DNA of 64,000 nucleotides from Earliella scabrosa (Eukaryota; Basidiomycota; Agaricomycetes; Polyporales; Polyporaceae), in the NCBI GenBank assembly GCA_022605405.1, contig JABYQQ010000017.1, forward strand, positions 1,116,001 through 1,180,000. Reading direction: 5' to 3'. The position numbers were made by a program, and so were the translations under genes. This document shows positions 10,807 through 22,986 of this stretch, piece by piece; position 1 is the stretch's first letter; the number at the start of each line of letters is the position of its first letter. The notes below the pieces were generated by a model that saw only the letters and a list, made by a program, of their open reading frames with translations, ran no database searches and had not been told where the DNA came from.

Positions 10807-12154
10807 TTAATTCGTAAACTCATCAATCGTAATCTACGGAGCATGCGTCAGTTCACGGCATGGCTGGCGAGGTATCTGTCTTACCCAAAGCACACAATAC
10901 ATGCATCCAGACTCGAGTAACAAGGTCATCACTCGGCCCGCCTGCGTGCGTGCACGTCCTGGTCGCAGATATAGTCGTACGGAACTCCAGTGCTCTCTGT
11001 GGGTGGTCATGAGCACGACTCATGTACTACGATGCGGCGTTAACACTCACAGTGCCTTTAGGCCGATCAGCATCGTGGCTGACACGTTGGTGACCATTGT
11101 GAGGAGAGTCGCTACTAATCCGGCAACATCTCCAACGAACAACGTTCCCGAGGTTCCGCTTGGCACTTTTGTCCTGAAGACATCGTTGCCAGTGTTGGCA
11201 AACGTCTCGAGACCGTTGTTCTTGTCAGGAGAGGCACACGTTTTTACGGTGTCCACGAACCCTGAGACTGAGGTATTCCAGACGTTCCGGGGGCCCGTGA
11301 TGGTCAATCAAGTGTAAGGATGGTATTAGCAGGAATGATACCTCACCAAAGGCAGCGAAGGTGAGTGCGAGGTAGAGAAAACAGACCATTCGATTGTTCT
11401 TCCATAGTACCCACGCACGCCACCAGACGATTGTGTCGCCGATGAGAACCTGTAAAATAATGTCATTAGAGATATTGTCAGAGGACTCACGACGCATGAC
11501 ATACATACATTTACGGTGAGAGCCACTGTGCCGGCACAATCTTGTATTGAGCGGACTGACCAGTCCGGTGTATTGAATTCGTATCTCCACGGTTCATTCC
11601 GGCCCAGTGCATCTGAGAATGACGCCAACGCTGAATCGAGATAATCAAGCCGGTTTTTGAGACTTGTCTGTTTTCCGAAGGCCTCGCATAGGGTTGTAAC
11701 CCAGTAGACACCCGTTGATATGTATAAGATGAGTATCGCCGTGAGCATAAGCCGAACTGATCGGTTAGTACCAAGACCCTTGCGACTAGTAACACTATTA
11801 GTTATCACTGCCACCTTTGTACTCTTGCAAGAAGGACAGACCCCAGTAGCCACAGAGAGGCGAACAATAGCAAAGTCAATACTCCTGAAAGTTCATTAGA
11901 ACGTCATCTGTCATGGGAAATGATCTCCCAGAGCTGAAGATCCGAGTCACCAAGGGCTTACCAAAGAGCATGGTGCACAAGATGCTTTCCGTGTACTGCA
12001 GCTTCATAACTGACAGCCAGTCAGTGATTACCAACCAAAGGTCTCGATACATATCCCCTGCCATAGATGAGTAGTCGGTGAAGTCGTCGAAGGCCGCACA
12101 ATGGGACAGGGGCCCGGGCCCGGCTGAATAGGGATCTCCGTCGGTGATAACCAT
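10807..12154 (-). CDS. multi-pass membrane protein, copy 1 (C-terminus lost)
   Basis: Exons on the minus strand: 12154-11962, 11884-11842, 11785-11509, 11449-11347, 11261-11051, 10996-10885 and a doubtful last exon 10833-10807; about 321 aa. Several hydrophobic spans alternate with loops, and the family signature D-x-I/V-VWWRAW is in exon 4. It belongs to the same family as the genes at 32364 and 44889; internal exons of 43, 103 and 112 nt are the same length in all three. The last transmembrane exon found in the paralogues (FHYV.E.CLIS) is missing here, and translation stops about nine residues after exon 6. The product may be truncated. A receptor or transporter role cannot be assigned; plasma or internal membrane location is inferred. 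Confidence 0.65.
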
Positions 12155-12775
12155 AGACGTGGTGATATGTAGTCAGAGTGGGTCACAGGAGTCGAGATAT
12201 GCCAAGATAGGCACTTATATGGACAGGGCTCAGCTGTGCAGCTGTCGGCACAGACTCAGAACGACATGTACAAAGTCAGAGTCGTTCACGGGGCCCAGTG
12301 CTCTCACTCTGCGATCTGTCATAGTACTGGGCAGGGGCTCTGTGGTGATTCGCTTCTAGCATCAATCGAAGCTGCTGTCTATCAGACTCGAGGCCAGTGC
12401 AGCATCAGTCACTCGTTTGTAAAGACGCTCCATGATGGCAACAACCTTGAGTTTCAATCTGTCAAGTACGAGCACGGCATGGTGAACCCAATCAGCATCC
12501 GATGAATTATGCACATGTTCCGGTAGTCTGCCGACATACCACTCGGTGTACTTTGCCACCAGATAGAGTACATAAGCCATAGCTATTCCACTAGAATCGC
12601 GGTATTCATGAAGGATGCGGAGAGGGTATTGCGTGACTTAGCCTGAGCAGCGCCAGGTACCCGATGACTTTTCTGCTTTCCTGGGATCATAACGAGCAAC
12701 GGAAGATGGCTCTAGAAAAGCCATCACATACACAGGGCTATACGTGGTTTTATACGACGACAGAACACGAGCGTT
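12155..12775. other. intergenic
   Basis: No firm gene. A 72-codon minus-strand ORF (12580-12362, ATG start) has protein-like composition but no visible partners or motif, so it is not called. The left end is the promoter of the membrane gene; the right end is the 3' flank of the dynamin gene. Confidence 0.5.
12213..12220 (-). promoter_or_regulatory. TATA-like element of membrane copy 1
   Basis: The minus strand reads CATATAAGTG about 60 bp upstream of the ATG at 12154, a usual TATA distance. Confidence 0.35.
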
Positions 12776-15675
12776 CTAAGCGATATATGCGTCAAGCCGA
12801 GATTGGATATCTTCCAGCTTACTTCGATTGTCTTGGAGACGAGCACGTTCGCACGCAACAACCTCGTCTTCTGCGATAAGCTCTTCAAGACGAAGAACGG
12901 CCTCCGGGTTCCCAATGTCCAGTCTGTCGAGCAGATACTGCTGCAAGCCGTTGGCAAAGGAGCGAATGAGGTCTTCCTCAATCGCATGCCGTGCGTTCTC
13001 GCAGTAGCGCTATCAGACAGACGTCAGTTTCGATTGATGTAAACTGCGTGTACGTGCACTGCAAACCTTGTACCCTCCTTCGAAGAAGCTCCGGACGTCT
13101 GCCATGGCTGCGAGCTCAGCTTCGAACTCATCGGGCGGGCACAGACGGATGATGTCGGCGATGGATGGGTTGTTGTACCCTAGCGTCTTCAAGGCTTTCA
13201 GAGCTTCGATGGTATCCTCTACTCCGTTCCCATTGAGACCACGTCAGAAAGAGCAAGCAGTCGAGAGCAGGCGGCTTACCGGGTATGTATGATTTAGGAT
13301 GTTGTCCAACAGGTGGTTGCTTCGATTGGTCTCGTTTATAGCGCTGTTGTTGGTAGCGAACCAGCTTGTAGTGGATGAACCATGCTTCGCGCGTCGGACG
13401 CGCGCTTGTTGCATGATCGTACGCTGATTCCCGCTGGAGGAGGGCGTCCAGTGCGATGCGAGCGGCCTCGATGTGGGCGGCGATGTGCGTCTCGAGCAGA
13501 GACCTGTGCATTCGACGACAACATGGCAGAAGGCTATCATCGATAGCTCAGCAGCAAAGATGGTTCGTCTCACGTTACGTATCCCTCCAGGAGAGGCCGG
13601 CCTTCGAAGCTCGAGGCGACACTGCAAGCGAGCCCATCCTTCAGTTCGCGCTCAATCCGTCCAAAGCATTGATCGAGGTAGCCGGCCCAACTGTCGGAGG
13701 CTTTCTTGACGAGATGGTCCCGAGCGCCGTGCGCGACATGGTGATAGCCCTCCCACCTGTGACGAGTGAGGTACAGCATTGAAAGAAAAGAGGCACACTC
13801 ACTGCTTGAGAACGTTCCGAACGTACACGAGGCCGATGGGGCACTGGTCCCTATTCGGAAGAGGCTCCGTGTACACCTCGTCCAGCTTCCGCTGAAACGC
13901 GGGGTCTTCTGGCCTCGTATAGAGCTCGGGACGGTCGAACGGGCGGAAGTCGGGCGCGGTGGCCCGGATGTTGATCTTGAGCGTGCGAAACGCCTCCTCG
14001 CACCCGTCCACGAAGCTAGAGCTGCGCCCGTGCACGAACGCCTGCATGTCCGCGTGAAGCCGGGAGACGCGAACGACGACCTCTCTGAGTGCATTCGCGA
14101 GAGGGTCTGGGAGCGCGCTGATCTTCTGCAGGCAATCTTTGAGCAGCTCCGTCACGCGCTCTCTCAGCGCGGGCAGTCTGAAAGTTGCGCCAGTCAGTAA
14201 CGCGTTCAAAGATCAGGAAGGGACGACCGCTTACGCGTCGCTGAGCATGCGGATGAGGAGCTGGCTCATGTCGCGCACGACGTTGTCCGTTCCGACACGG
14301 TTGGGAACCTGGAGGTTCTTCCACGGGGATGACGAACGGAAGAAGCGCATGGCGACCTGCTGCAGCTGTTGAGGAGTCATACCCTGGGCGCGCTCGCTGT
14401 CCTGAGGCAGGCGAACGCAGTAGTATCCGAGCTGAAGACGGTGCGTCTCGTCGCGGCCCTCAAAGATATCTTTCCAAATTCGTTTCGCTCCGCTTGACCC
14501 GCTGCCGAGCAGGTCTGGCTTCGTGACGATCCCTGTAGGGTGTACGGTGAGACAGACGCGACGGTGTGTGTAGCTCAGAGACGATGATGGGTGAGCACGC
14601 ACCGATGGTGCGCCGTCCCAGCGGATCGGCTGCCTTCGCGAACTTCATCGCTTTTTGGTTCGTCATGTCGTCTACAAGACAGGGAATACTGAGATGAGAC
14701 TCAAATGAGACCTGGCATCTGGATGGGCGTTACCGCATGCGGGAATGGCGACGAGGATGATCGTGGAGGGAGAGGAAATGTTCTCGACCACCAGGTCCTC
14801 GATCAGCTTCACGACCTCGTCGCTCTCGTTGTGCACGAGCCCTCCACCGGAGTCTCAGCTTGACTAGCAGCACGAGAATAGCTCTTGGAAGACCTACCAG
14901 GAAGATCTATGAAGGCGAGGTCAGCGCCGTCCGGGTCCATAATGTCGATGACGACCTTGCCAGGAGAGACCGTCAGAACCTCCGGATGCCTGTTCCTGTC
15001 CGTGAGCTCTTTGATCTCGTCCCCGCTCCTGGCCTTGAGCGAATCCGCGGAAAGGTGAGGACAAAGCAGAGCCGCCTGCGCTCGCCGTATCCACAGCTCC
15101 ACCTCCTCTTTGTTCTTGAGTTCGTGGCTGAACGCGGTCGGTGCTTCGCCGGCAGTCCTGCGTACCGAGATCGTGCAGGCCCAGTCGGCCGCGGAGGTGA
15201 CGATCGTGCACTCCATCGAGCACCTACGGGTTGTGTACGTGAGGATGTGGGAGGGATGAGCATGTGGCTGGGCGAAACGCACCGCGTGCACATGCCTGCG
15301 TCCCGGGGGACCTTGATCTGTGGGCGGAGTCACTATCGGAAGAGCATGCCTCTGAGGACCGAGAGTGGCTGAGCGGACTTACGCCCGCGATCGCTTCCAC
15401 GAGCGAACTCTTTCCGGCTGCGCGTCAGAGCGTCTCGAGGTGAGCGAGGAGGGTTGGGAGGCGACCGCGACGTACCGGACTGATTTCCGATCACGACAAT
15501 CTTGGGAACGTCGAGCACCTTTCCAGCGCTATCATGGAGGAGACTGGATTGAGACTGTGCATCACCTCCGAGGACATGCCACTCACCCAACATCCATCAG
15601 AGCGCGGGCGATCTCCAAGAGCGTGCGGGCCTTCCGGGCGTAGTCTGTATCGTGCACGCTTATCGGTGGAGTCAT
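12776..15675 (-). CDS. dynamin-like large GTPase
   Basis: Thirteen minus-strand exons: 15675-15587, 15543-15476, 15417-15383, 15317-15283, 15223-14898, 14841-14734, 14671-14603, 14532-14235, 14177-13803, 13756-13574, 13503-13280, 13218-13067 and 13009-12776. They sum to 731 codons in frame. The dynamin G domain is complete: G1 GNQSAGKS, switch PRDAGMCTRC, G3 DLPG, G4 TKPD. A middle/stalk region follows, and a GTPase effector domain occupies the last 130 residues. There is no PH or proline-rich domain, so it resembles the Mx/Vps1 type rather than endocytic dynamin. Known family role: GTP-driven membrane remodelling or fission; the target membrane is not shown. The donor of intron 12 (GTTTGC) is unusual. 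The start at 15675 directly precedes the first conserved helix. Confidence 0.9.
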
Positions 15676-15830
15676 GGCCTTCTTGTTACGTCTGTGACCA
15701 CATCGAGTGTCAGCTGCCGTAAGCGTTTTAGCCTGAACATCCATGCGCACTTGAGCCAGTTCAAGGTCTTCGACATTGTGCTGTTCTTGAGGCTGGCGTG
15801 CAGAACGATCGCTGGAGAGCAAGAGGCACG

Positions 15831-15837
15831 TTATATA
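15831..15837 (-). promoter_or_regulatory. TATA box of dynamin gene
   Basis: The minus strand reads TATATAA 156 bp before the ATG, which would give a 5' UTR of roughly 120 nt. Confidence 0.35.
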
Positions 15838-16800
15838 GCACCTAGCGCCCGACGCGGCACACGTCGAAGATGCGAGATGGAATAGTCCTGAGTATGCTGC
15901 GGCAGGTGTGAATGTTAGCAGTAGTACCGTTTATCGCGAATGGATAGGAGGGCGTACTTGCGATTCCAGTTGGCTCGCCTCGCGGTGGCGTCCCCTGTCA
16001 TAGACGAGGAAGACCGGTAATACTCGTGCAGTCCAGCAGTACTGCGGTAGCGCGCCCGAACCGTAACAGTCTGGGCTACTACAACGTCTGAGTACAGTCA
16101 GGAGAAAGGATATCCTTCCTGCCCCAACGAAGACGACGCATGACGTTCTTGATTGAACAGAGTGAGGCAGGTACTGCCACGCTGAGGGTTTGCGCCCTCG
16201 TATGGGAGAGACGCTGCCTGATGTAGCGCTACACCACGCGCGCTGCTGGACGAAGACCCGGCTGCTTCGCAAGTCGAGGACCAATCTGCGACCACGAGTT
16301 GAGCTGTGGAAGAATCAGGGTGGTCAGCGTTCGGCAGCCGGACACTCGTCAGACCATGCTGCTCGACCGCGTGTCCGCTGTCTCTACGTACCCAGTTGTT
16401 GCGCATTGCGTAAGGGCCGCGCGAAGTCGCCGCACCATCTTCGGGGAGCATTGCGCCAACGCTCGAACGCGTACTTTCGGCCACAAGCCGAGACCCCCGT
16501 CATGGCCGTTCAAGGCGTCCTGCAGGCCTCTCGTCAGCATCCGCCCACTGAATATCTAAAGGGCGATCACCGGCGTGCACCCGGTATTCCGCACAAAACC
16601 CAGCGGTGGAGGGTTGGCTAATCGCCTTTCGACACTATGGTCTGTAAAGATGAGCGGAGTAGCCTGTAAGTAGACCTCGAGAAATGTGACCTGCGCTCCG
16701 AAGCCGCAGCCAACTCAGCACACCCGGGATCGGGAAGACCCGATGGATCGGGCATTCCGGCGCTTACTAGCATCGAGCGGAATGCCTGGAAAACAGGGAA

Positions 16801-16806
16801 TATAAG
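16801..16806 (+). promoter_or_regulatory. TATA-like element of NmrA gene
   Basis: AATATAAG lies about 65 bp before the ATG at 16870. Confidence 0.35.
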
Positions 16807-16869
16807 ATGCAGAGGGGTCGGGTCCAAACAAACCATTGAAGTACTCACCAGCATACGCATTCTCAGAAG

Positions 16870-18050
16870 ATGTCGACTACCGAGCGACCCCTCGTTCTCG
16901 TCTTTGGCGCCACCGGCGGGACGGGCAAGAGCATCGTGAACGGCCTGCTTGGCGCAGGCACCTTCGTAAGTCCCTCGCACCCACATACCCTACGAGAGCG
17001 AGAGCAATCGCACTCACCCATACTTCAGCGCGTCGCCGCCGCGATCCGCCCCTCCTCGCTCTCCAAGCCCGCCGTTGAGACCTTGCGCGCCAAGGGGGTC
17101 GAGATCCGCGTCGGGGACCTGTCCGACGGCGTCGAGGCATTGACGAAGATCCTCGAGGGGGTGAATATCGTCATCAGCGCGGTCGACGCGCGAGTGATCA
17201 CCCAGCAGCAGGATTTGGTGCGCGCGGCGAAGGCGGCGGGCGTCCAGCAGCTCGTCCCGTGCGACTTCGGGACCCCGGGCGCGAAGGGCGTGCGGAGGCT
17301 GCACGACGCGGTGCGTTCCTTCACATCTACGAGAGAGAGCGTAGAGCTGATCTGACGGGGTGGGTGGTGCAGAAACTGGAGATCCGGGACTACATCAAGG
17401 AGCTCGGCGTCCCGCACACGTTCATCGACGTCGGCTGGTGGATGCAGCTCTTGCAGCCGATCCCGCTGCGCAGTCGATCCCAGGAGTCGACGAAGAAGAT
17501 GACGTGGCAGCTCGTCGGGACGGGCGACGAGCGCGTGCTCGTGACCGACCGCGAGCGGATCGGGGTGTACGTCGCGCGCGTTGTCGCGGACCCGCGCACG
17601 CTCAACCAGGCGGTGATCGTGTGGGAGGACGAGGTGTCGCAGAACGACGCGCATGCGATTGGTGAGCGGCTTTCGGGAGAGGGAGACCGGCTGAAGGCCC
17701 AGCGCATTTATGTGAGTCGCGTCTGCCGAGGGAGACCTGGACGTCGGGGCGTTGCTGACCGGAGTGGCACTTAGGTGACGCGGGAGGACCTGCTGGCGGC
17801 GATTGCGGCTGGCGAGGAGCAGATCAAGAAGAACCCGGCCGACTTCGGGGGCCATGTTGCAGTGTCGTGGACCGAGTATCAAATCAGCATGTTCGTCTTG
17901 CAGGAGAACACGCTGGAGAACGCGAAGAAGTTGGGCTATTTGGATGTGCGGGAGCTGTATCCTGACATTGTACCTCGCTCGTTGGAGAGGTACGCCGAGC
18001 AGCTGTACAGCCTGGAGGACCCTGGCAAGGAGCTGCCTTACGAGTTCTAG
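16870..18050 (+). CDS. NmrA-like / isoflavone-reductase-like NAD(P) oxidoreductase
   Basis: Exons 16870-16965, 17029-17310, 17373-17711 and 17775-18050 give 330 aa, a normal length for the family. The N-terminus has the Rossmann dinucleotide motif GATGGTGKS at residues 13-21, followed by the NmrA-type segments NIVISAVDA, AAKAAGVQQLVPCDFG and a C-terminal region with ERIGVYVARVVADP. Family members are cytosolic NAD(P)-binding redox sensors or reductases of phenylpropanoid-type compounds; the substrate here is unknown. A decayed relative lies at 45270-45710. Its place beside P450 genes would fit accessory or secondary metabolism, but that is inference. Confidence 0.9.
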
Positions 18051-19055
18051 TAGATCACAACACACAATTGGATTATAGGCTTGGAATAGAACCCTTGTCA
18101 GATCCATCATATGCTGCGTGAACTGAAACTGCACGTACCCACCTCGCGCGTGACGAATCCACCTGGAAGATCTTCTTTGGCCAGGGGACAGCAGTCAGAT
18201 AACATCATAAACCATACAAATCAGCATATATTGTCGATGCAGGAGCGCGATGGACTAAGAGGACCGAACAAGAGGGGATAGACCATGATGACAACAGGGA
18301 CCTCCGAGAATTAACATATGAACCTGTCCGCGACATGCACACCTCCAGCAAGCATGTGTGTAGTGCTGCGACGACCGCCGAGAGTCACGGTAAGCGTGCG
18401 TGCCCTTGTTGAGTCCGAGCATGTCGGGGGCTTGAGGTCGAAAAGAGTCCAAGGGGAGGAGATGATAAATGACTCGAGAGAAGCGTACTGCGTGATCCAG
18501 AGCCCTTTCGTCTTAGACTCTGTACTTGTATCCACTCGAACCCGCTTCCCGCGTCATCTCATCGCTCCCCAAGTGATTTCGCAAATTTTCATAAGTGACC
18601 ATGGCCACCAAATAACGAGGCGAGGACCTTGCAAAAGTGGAGGTCGTTTCAGGTTTAGCAGCGCCATCTACGTCTCCATCGATGCAATAATCTTCCGAGG
18701 CAGATACTAGTCGGGCAGAGATGACAGATGCCGGATGGGGGCGGCCACGTTCATGGAATCGACCTAGAGGCGGAAGGAGAGGGCAGCAAGTAGGTAACCA
18801 AGTGGCAGAGACGTGCAGAGTGACTAGTCTCCGTTGCTGACCATGAAAAGATGATAGTCGATCTTTTACAGAGTGACCAGCCAGAGGTCGTAGTTCGCAC
18901 TGCCAACGCACTGCGCCATAGTGGCGGGCGTCCGGGAATCGGCCCGGTGTGCGCGTCTAGGGATATGACATAATTGCCCACGTGGCCTGACAGTCTAAAG
19001 CCAACTCAGAACCACCACTTCTCAACTGCCCGTTACTCTGCTCATCATCAGCGTG
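18051..19055. other. intergenic, no gene seen
   Basis: About 1 kb between the NmrA gene and the next small gene. No open frame with splice support was found on either strand. Confidence 0.55.
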
Positions 19056-19658
19056 ATGTCGTTCGTAAGTGCACAACCCATACGACCTCATCTCATGCTC
19101 ACATTTAATCCGATGCAGCCTCCCACTCCCACCCGCCCTCGCCCGTCTCAATCTGGTCCTTCTCGAGCCACCCAACCAAGCCGAGAGTACTACGCGGACG
19201 CGCTCTTGTCGCGTGGCATTCCGAACTACACGCCCATGAGTGACGCGGACCTCAGGAAGCTTATGAGGAGCACTGGCTTTGCCGAGGACCAGATCCAGCG
19301 ATACATCGATACCTTCAACGCCAGGGCGGAAGAAATCCAGAGGGCAGGCGGTGTTCGGGTTGTCGGGGTGAGTGAACCTCGTGGACTACCTGCACCCATC
19401 TGACATCTTTCTCAGGTGAAGCCTAGCATGGACGCGCCCAACGTCCACACAGTCAACATCAACGACGCGCTTCTCATTCGTATGTGGGACGGGGGAATGG
19501 AGGAGTTCGACCAGTTCTGCCTGGATTTCATCGACCGCCAGACGCTCGCGCCCGTCAACCTTCCCCCAGGCTATTCGATTTACCCCGCCAGCGCAAATAC
19601 GCCTGGAGTGTTCATGTCGGGAGGTCCGCTTCCTTCTATTGAGCAGTCTTACGGGTAA
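19056..19658 (+). CDS. small orphan protein, possibly with premature stop
   Basis: Exons 19056-19064, 19119-19367 and 19416-19658 encode 166 aa. The first intron is 54 nt without stops, so its removal is uncertain. The N-terminus is Pro/Arg-rich; a helical segment (MSDADLRKLMRSTGF) and a Phe/Asp-rich block follow. Directly after the TAA the same frame stays open to about 19838 and has protein-like composition (IPEGAEKWAVPAGA and then GAEVLTFKVP). The stop may therefore be a late mutation, a readthrough site or a sequence error. No family recognised. Confidence 0.5.
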
Positions 19659-20076
19659 ACCCCTGACAGGATTCCGGAGGGTGCCGAGAAGTGGGCCGTT
19701 CCGGCAGGAGCATACCTCACCATCGTGCGCAATGGGGCGGAGGTGCTCACCTTTAAGGTACCTGTCAGGCAGCGCCACAGCATGCTCCTGCGGCAGGTCG
19801 TGGAACCTGTCTGTGGAGCTATACGTATGTAGGATACCCCTGGGCTCCGCTGGAGATGTGTGTTTCGTCCATGAACGATTGTACGTTGTCAGAACGAGTC
19901 TGTTGTGGCCTGCCAGTCTACCGTCTACGGTTACGTCGAGGACTCGTGCGCCTGCTACACTTTGATTAAAGGGAGCCGGGCGGTCGTCTCATACTAGCAT
20001 GTCCCTCTCATCCAGGGGGCGCATCCTCCCACAACCACTCACACGGGTCATACTGACACAACCCGACGAGAGCGCG
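19659..20076. other. 3' flank, coding-like to about 19838
   Basis: The first 180 bp continue the frame of the preceding gene past its stop codon. The remainder shows no gene. Confidence 0.45.
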
Positions 20077-22132
20077 TTAGATCGTAAGCACGTCCGCCTC
20101 GCGGGCGTCGCACGGAGTCAGCGGGATGCGGTAGGCCCGGGACGGACGTCCGACTCGAGTCGCCGCGGTACTCCTGCAGGTCGATCGGCTCCTGGAGTCC
20201 TCGGGGAGCGCGTCCATCCTGAACGCCCAGAGGAGACATGCGACCCCGAGGAAGATCTCCCGCTCAGCGAGGGTTGCGCCGGGACAGATGCGGCGGCTAC
20301 ACGCATAGCGTCAGGACGAGGAGGAATTTGAGGAGCGGCGTGTACGCACCCGGCTCCGAAGGCCCAGTGGTCGCGTTCTGCGGGATTCGCGAGGTTGGCG
20401 GAGTCGGCGGCGCTGAGCGTGTCGTCGAGGTACCTCTCGGGCTTACGGATATCGGGTTCGATGTGTGTAAAAGTACAAATTGGAGCAAGGCGCGCTCACC
20501 TGGAAGAGATGAGGTTCCTTGTGCCTAACGGGATCGTTGTGCATGGTATACTAGCGAGATGCGGGTCTGTGTCAGCATCTGACGCTCGGATCTGCGCAGA
20601 ATAGGAGGACACCCACGGCATTCACAATGACTACGGTGTCTTTCGGAATGTGGTACCCGCGGTAGGTAACTGCTTCGGTCGTGTAGTGCGGCGTACCAAG
20701 CCAGAACGGGTTGTGGAAGCGCAGCACCTCCTGCAAGCAAGCAACCGCCGGCCTCGTCAGTCAGCACTAGATCGTAGCCCATGACTTCGGCGGAGCGCCG
20801 CACGTACCTTGACAATGGCCCGAACGTAGGGCAGGCTTTTTTCTCATCGTCTAAAGTGGGGAGGCGGTCGCGTCCGACCACACGATCGAGCTCTTCCCAG
20901 GCCTTGGCCTGAATGTCAGGTCGTCCAGACACATGCGCGACGAACCATTGCTGCGTGCTCGCAGTCTGTGTCACGGTCATCAGTGCGTTTCATGGCGTGA
21001 GGTACTGTGCCACGCACCGACTCCACCCCGCCAATGAGCAGCCCAGCACACATCATGAGCACGTCTTCCTCATCCAGGCCCTCTTCCTCCCGAGTCAATA
21101 TCAGCGTCTTCGCCAGACAGTCCGGGATGGGCTCTCCACGCTGCAGGCGCGCTTCGACGTCCGCCACGAGTCGTCGGGCATGAGCAAGGATGTCCGTGTT
21201 GAGCTGCCTTGCCTTCCGCTCGATCGGGGTAGGGAGCTTCTGCAGCACGGGGAGGAAGTCGACGAGGTTCGCAACGGGGCTCGTCAGGTCCCTAGCAGCG
21301 ATGACCGCGTCCGTCAGGTACAAGAATCGCCGGCGGTGGGCTCCATAAAACACAAACGTACATGAGCATGCGGGAGATCCTTAGGGACTCGGCGACAACG
21401 GGTTCGTCGAGGCGCTCGGTGCGGAAGCCGAACGTCAGGAGGAGCATGTGGTTGAGCGCGCACCTGCTCAGGTACGGGTGCGGGTTGATCGCTCTTGCGC
21501 CTGCTTTCCCGTCTACGAGCAATTGCCGGACCATGTCGCGCGCCTCGAACTCGAGCTGAGTGCTGTACGTCGCGACCGCACGAGGTATGAGGGGCCGCGT
21601 GGAGATCCTGCGGTGCTTCTTCCTGGAGGGGCGTCAGTGAGAGTCTCGTTAGCGTGAAACGGAGGCAGGGACAGCTCACCATGTGGAGTTGTACGGGGTG
21701 CCTGTGACGGCGCGGTGGTGGAGGATGGTGCGGACCTTGATGAAGTATTCTTTCCTGGACGAGAATGTAGAGCCTTGCAGGACCAGCAGATCCTTCACCA
21801 CGTGCGGGTCTGAGAGGATGACGAACCGCTGATCGCCAATGAAGAACGAGTAGAGGGCACCGTACTGCTTGGCCCACCGGTCGAGACACTTCTCAGGATG
21901 TCTCAACAAATCGAAGTAGCACCCTGTAGAGTGATAGAGTGAGTGTCGTGAGTCAGGAACGGGTCCTTGCCACGGACTCACCTAGAATGGGTAATCCTCG
22001 AGGACCCGGTGAAGGTTGCTCATTCACGGATCCCTTGGAGCGACGGCGAGGGTTCGAAAACAGAAACGCGAGGAGTAAGGCAGCTGCGAGAGCAGGTACT
22101 GTGTAGTGCATGGCAGGAGGACTCGAGGACAT
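20077..22132 (-). pseudogene. cytochrome P450, frameshifted
   Basis: Minus-strand exons: 22132-21982, 21923-21680, 21622-21362, 21291-21018, 20965-20808, 20730-20617, 20550-20500, 20441-20350 and 20296-20077, equal to about 520 codons. Seen in order: N-terminal membrane anchor, PGPRGLPILG hinge, I-helix GGVES-TAST (across an intron), ExxR (EVLR), PERYL, and a canonical heme loop FGAGRRICPG. Exon 5 carries a six-A run on the coding strand (20837-20842) that puts the next exons out of phase; two extra bases or one missing base would explain it. In exon 9 a 60-nt stretch (IDLQEYRG region) lies in another frame than its flanks. This is a likely pseudogene or an assembly error; intact, it would be an ER-bound monooxygenase. 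Confidence 0.7.
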
Positions 22133-22938
22133 AGACACGCTGCCTCAGATCCCTCGACTCTCCTCATTATAGAGCTTCTGAGTTACGGGCGTTTTCAGGG
22201 TCCATTAGCTTGAGCTCAGCGCACAATCAACAAGGCCCCTAGAGCTGAAGAATCGTCAGTCATCATTCTACCGACTGTAAAGGGTAAACCCACTGGTCTA
22301 AGACAACACCGCACACCAGCTGGACGTCGCCACATGGGGCCTCATACATGCAAGAACCGAGACGGGAGGTCGATCTGCAGGGGCCCACAGAAATTGACGC
22401 GACCACTGGGACTTGAAACGTTCATGATGTGCACCTTCAACCCCGGAATAGCCGGGTTAACAATACACACACTGTGACGTGATGCTACATCTATCGCCAA
22501 TGCACCCCCTGTGTTCCCATTAGACGTATGGTCATTCTCGGACGTGTGTACGTACCTGTACAGTACCTCCCGCCACCGTGAGTGGTATACTTCCAGAATT
22601 CAGAGCTAGACGGATGAAGCGGGCGCCTCCGTGAGCTCTAGACGTCTTACATCCTAGTGGAGATGTGTCCACTTACCGCATGCAGTAGGTTCTAAGCTCC
22701 ATACTTGAATCGGGGCTCGGTGCCAGGCGACATAGGATCTGACTCGCGCCGGGACTAGCCTGAGTAGGAAGATTTCAGCCTTGTCCTTCTTTGACGGTTG
22801 AGTCATTATCACAAACCTCAAGCAAAGCGTATACGCTTCACAAGAGCATACAAGGTCAAGCGAAGGTAGAGAAGAACAGGAGAAGATGAAGGGAGGAGCG
22901 GAGCGACAGGGAGTCGGACAGGCTTCGGAGGGCCGTCG

Positions 22939-22986
22939 TGACAGGTTGTCACCGAGGAACGCGTTACGCGTTACGTAGCGCTACGT
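22939..22986. promoter_or_regulatory. palindrome pair in divergent P450 promoter
   Basis: TGACA-GGT-TGTCA and the perfect 14-bp palindrome ACGTAGCGCTACGT lie within 48 bp, about 570-615 bp before the P450 ATG at 23555. Palindromy is seen; function is inferred. Confidence 0.3.

Larger units (their letters stand above)
15676..16869. other. divergent promoter region, dynamin / NmrA
   Basis: No gene supported. Open frames at 16098-16621 occur on both strands without convincing composition or splice signals. TATA-like elements face each way (15831-15837 minus, 16801-16806 plus). Confidence 0.55.

Noticed and set aside
12362..12580. 72-codon minus-strand ORF with plausible composition
   Set aside because: Isolated, no consistent upstream or downstream exon and no family resemblance.
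16098..16621. Overlapping ORFs on both strands between the dynamin and NmrA genes
   Set aside because: Neither shows protein-like composition, conserved motifs or introns.
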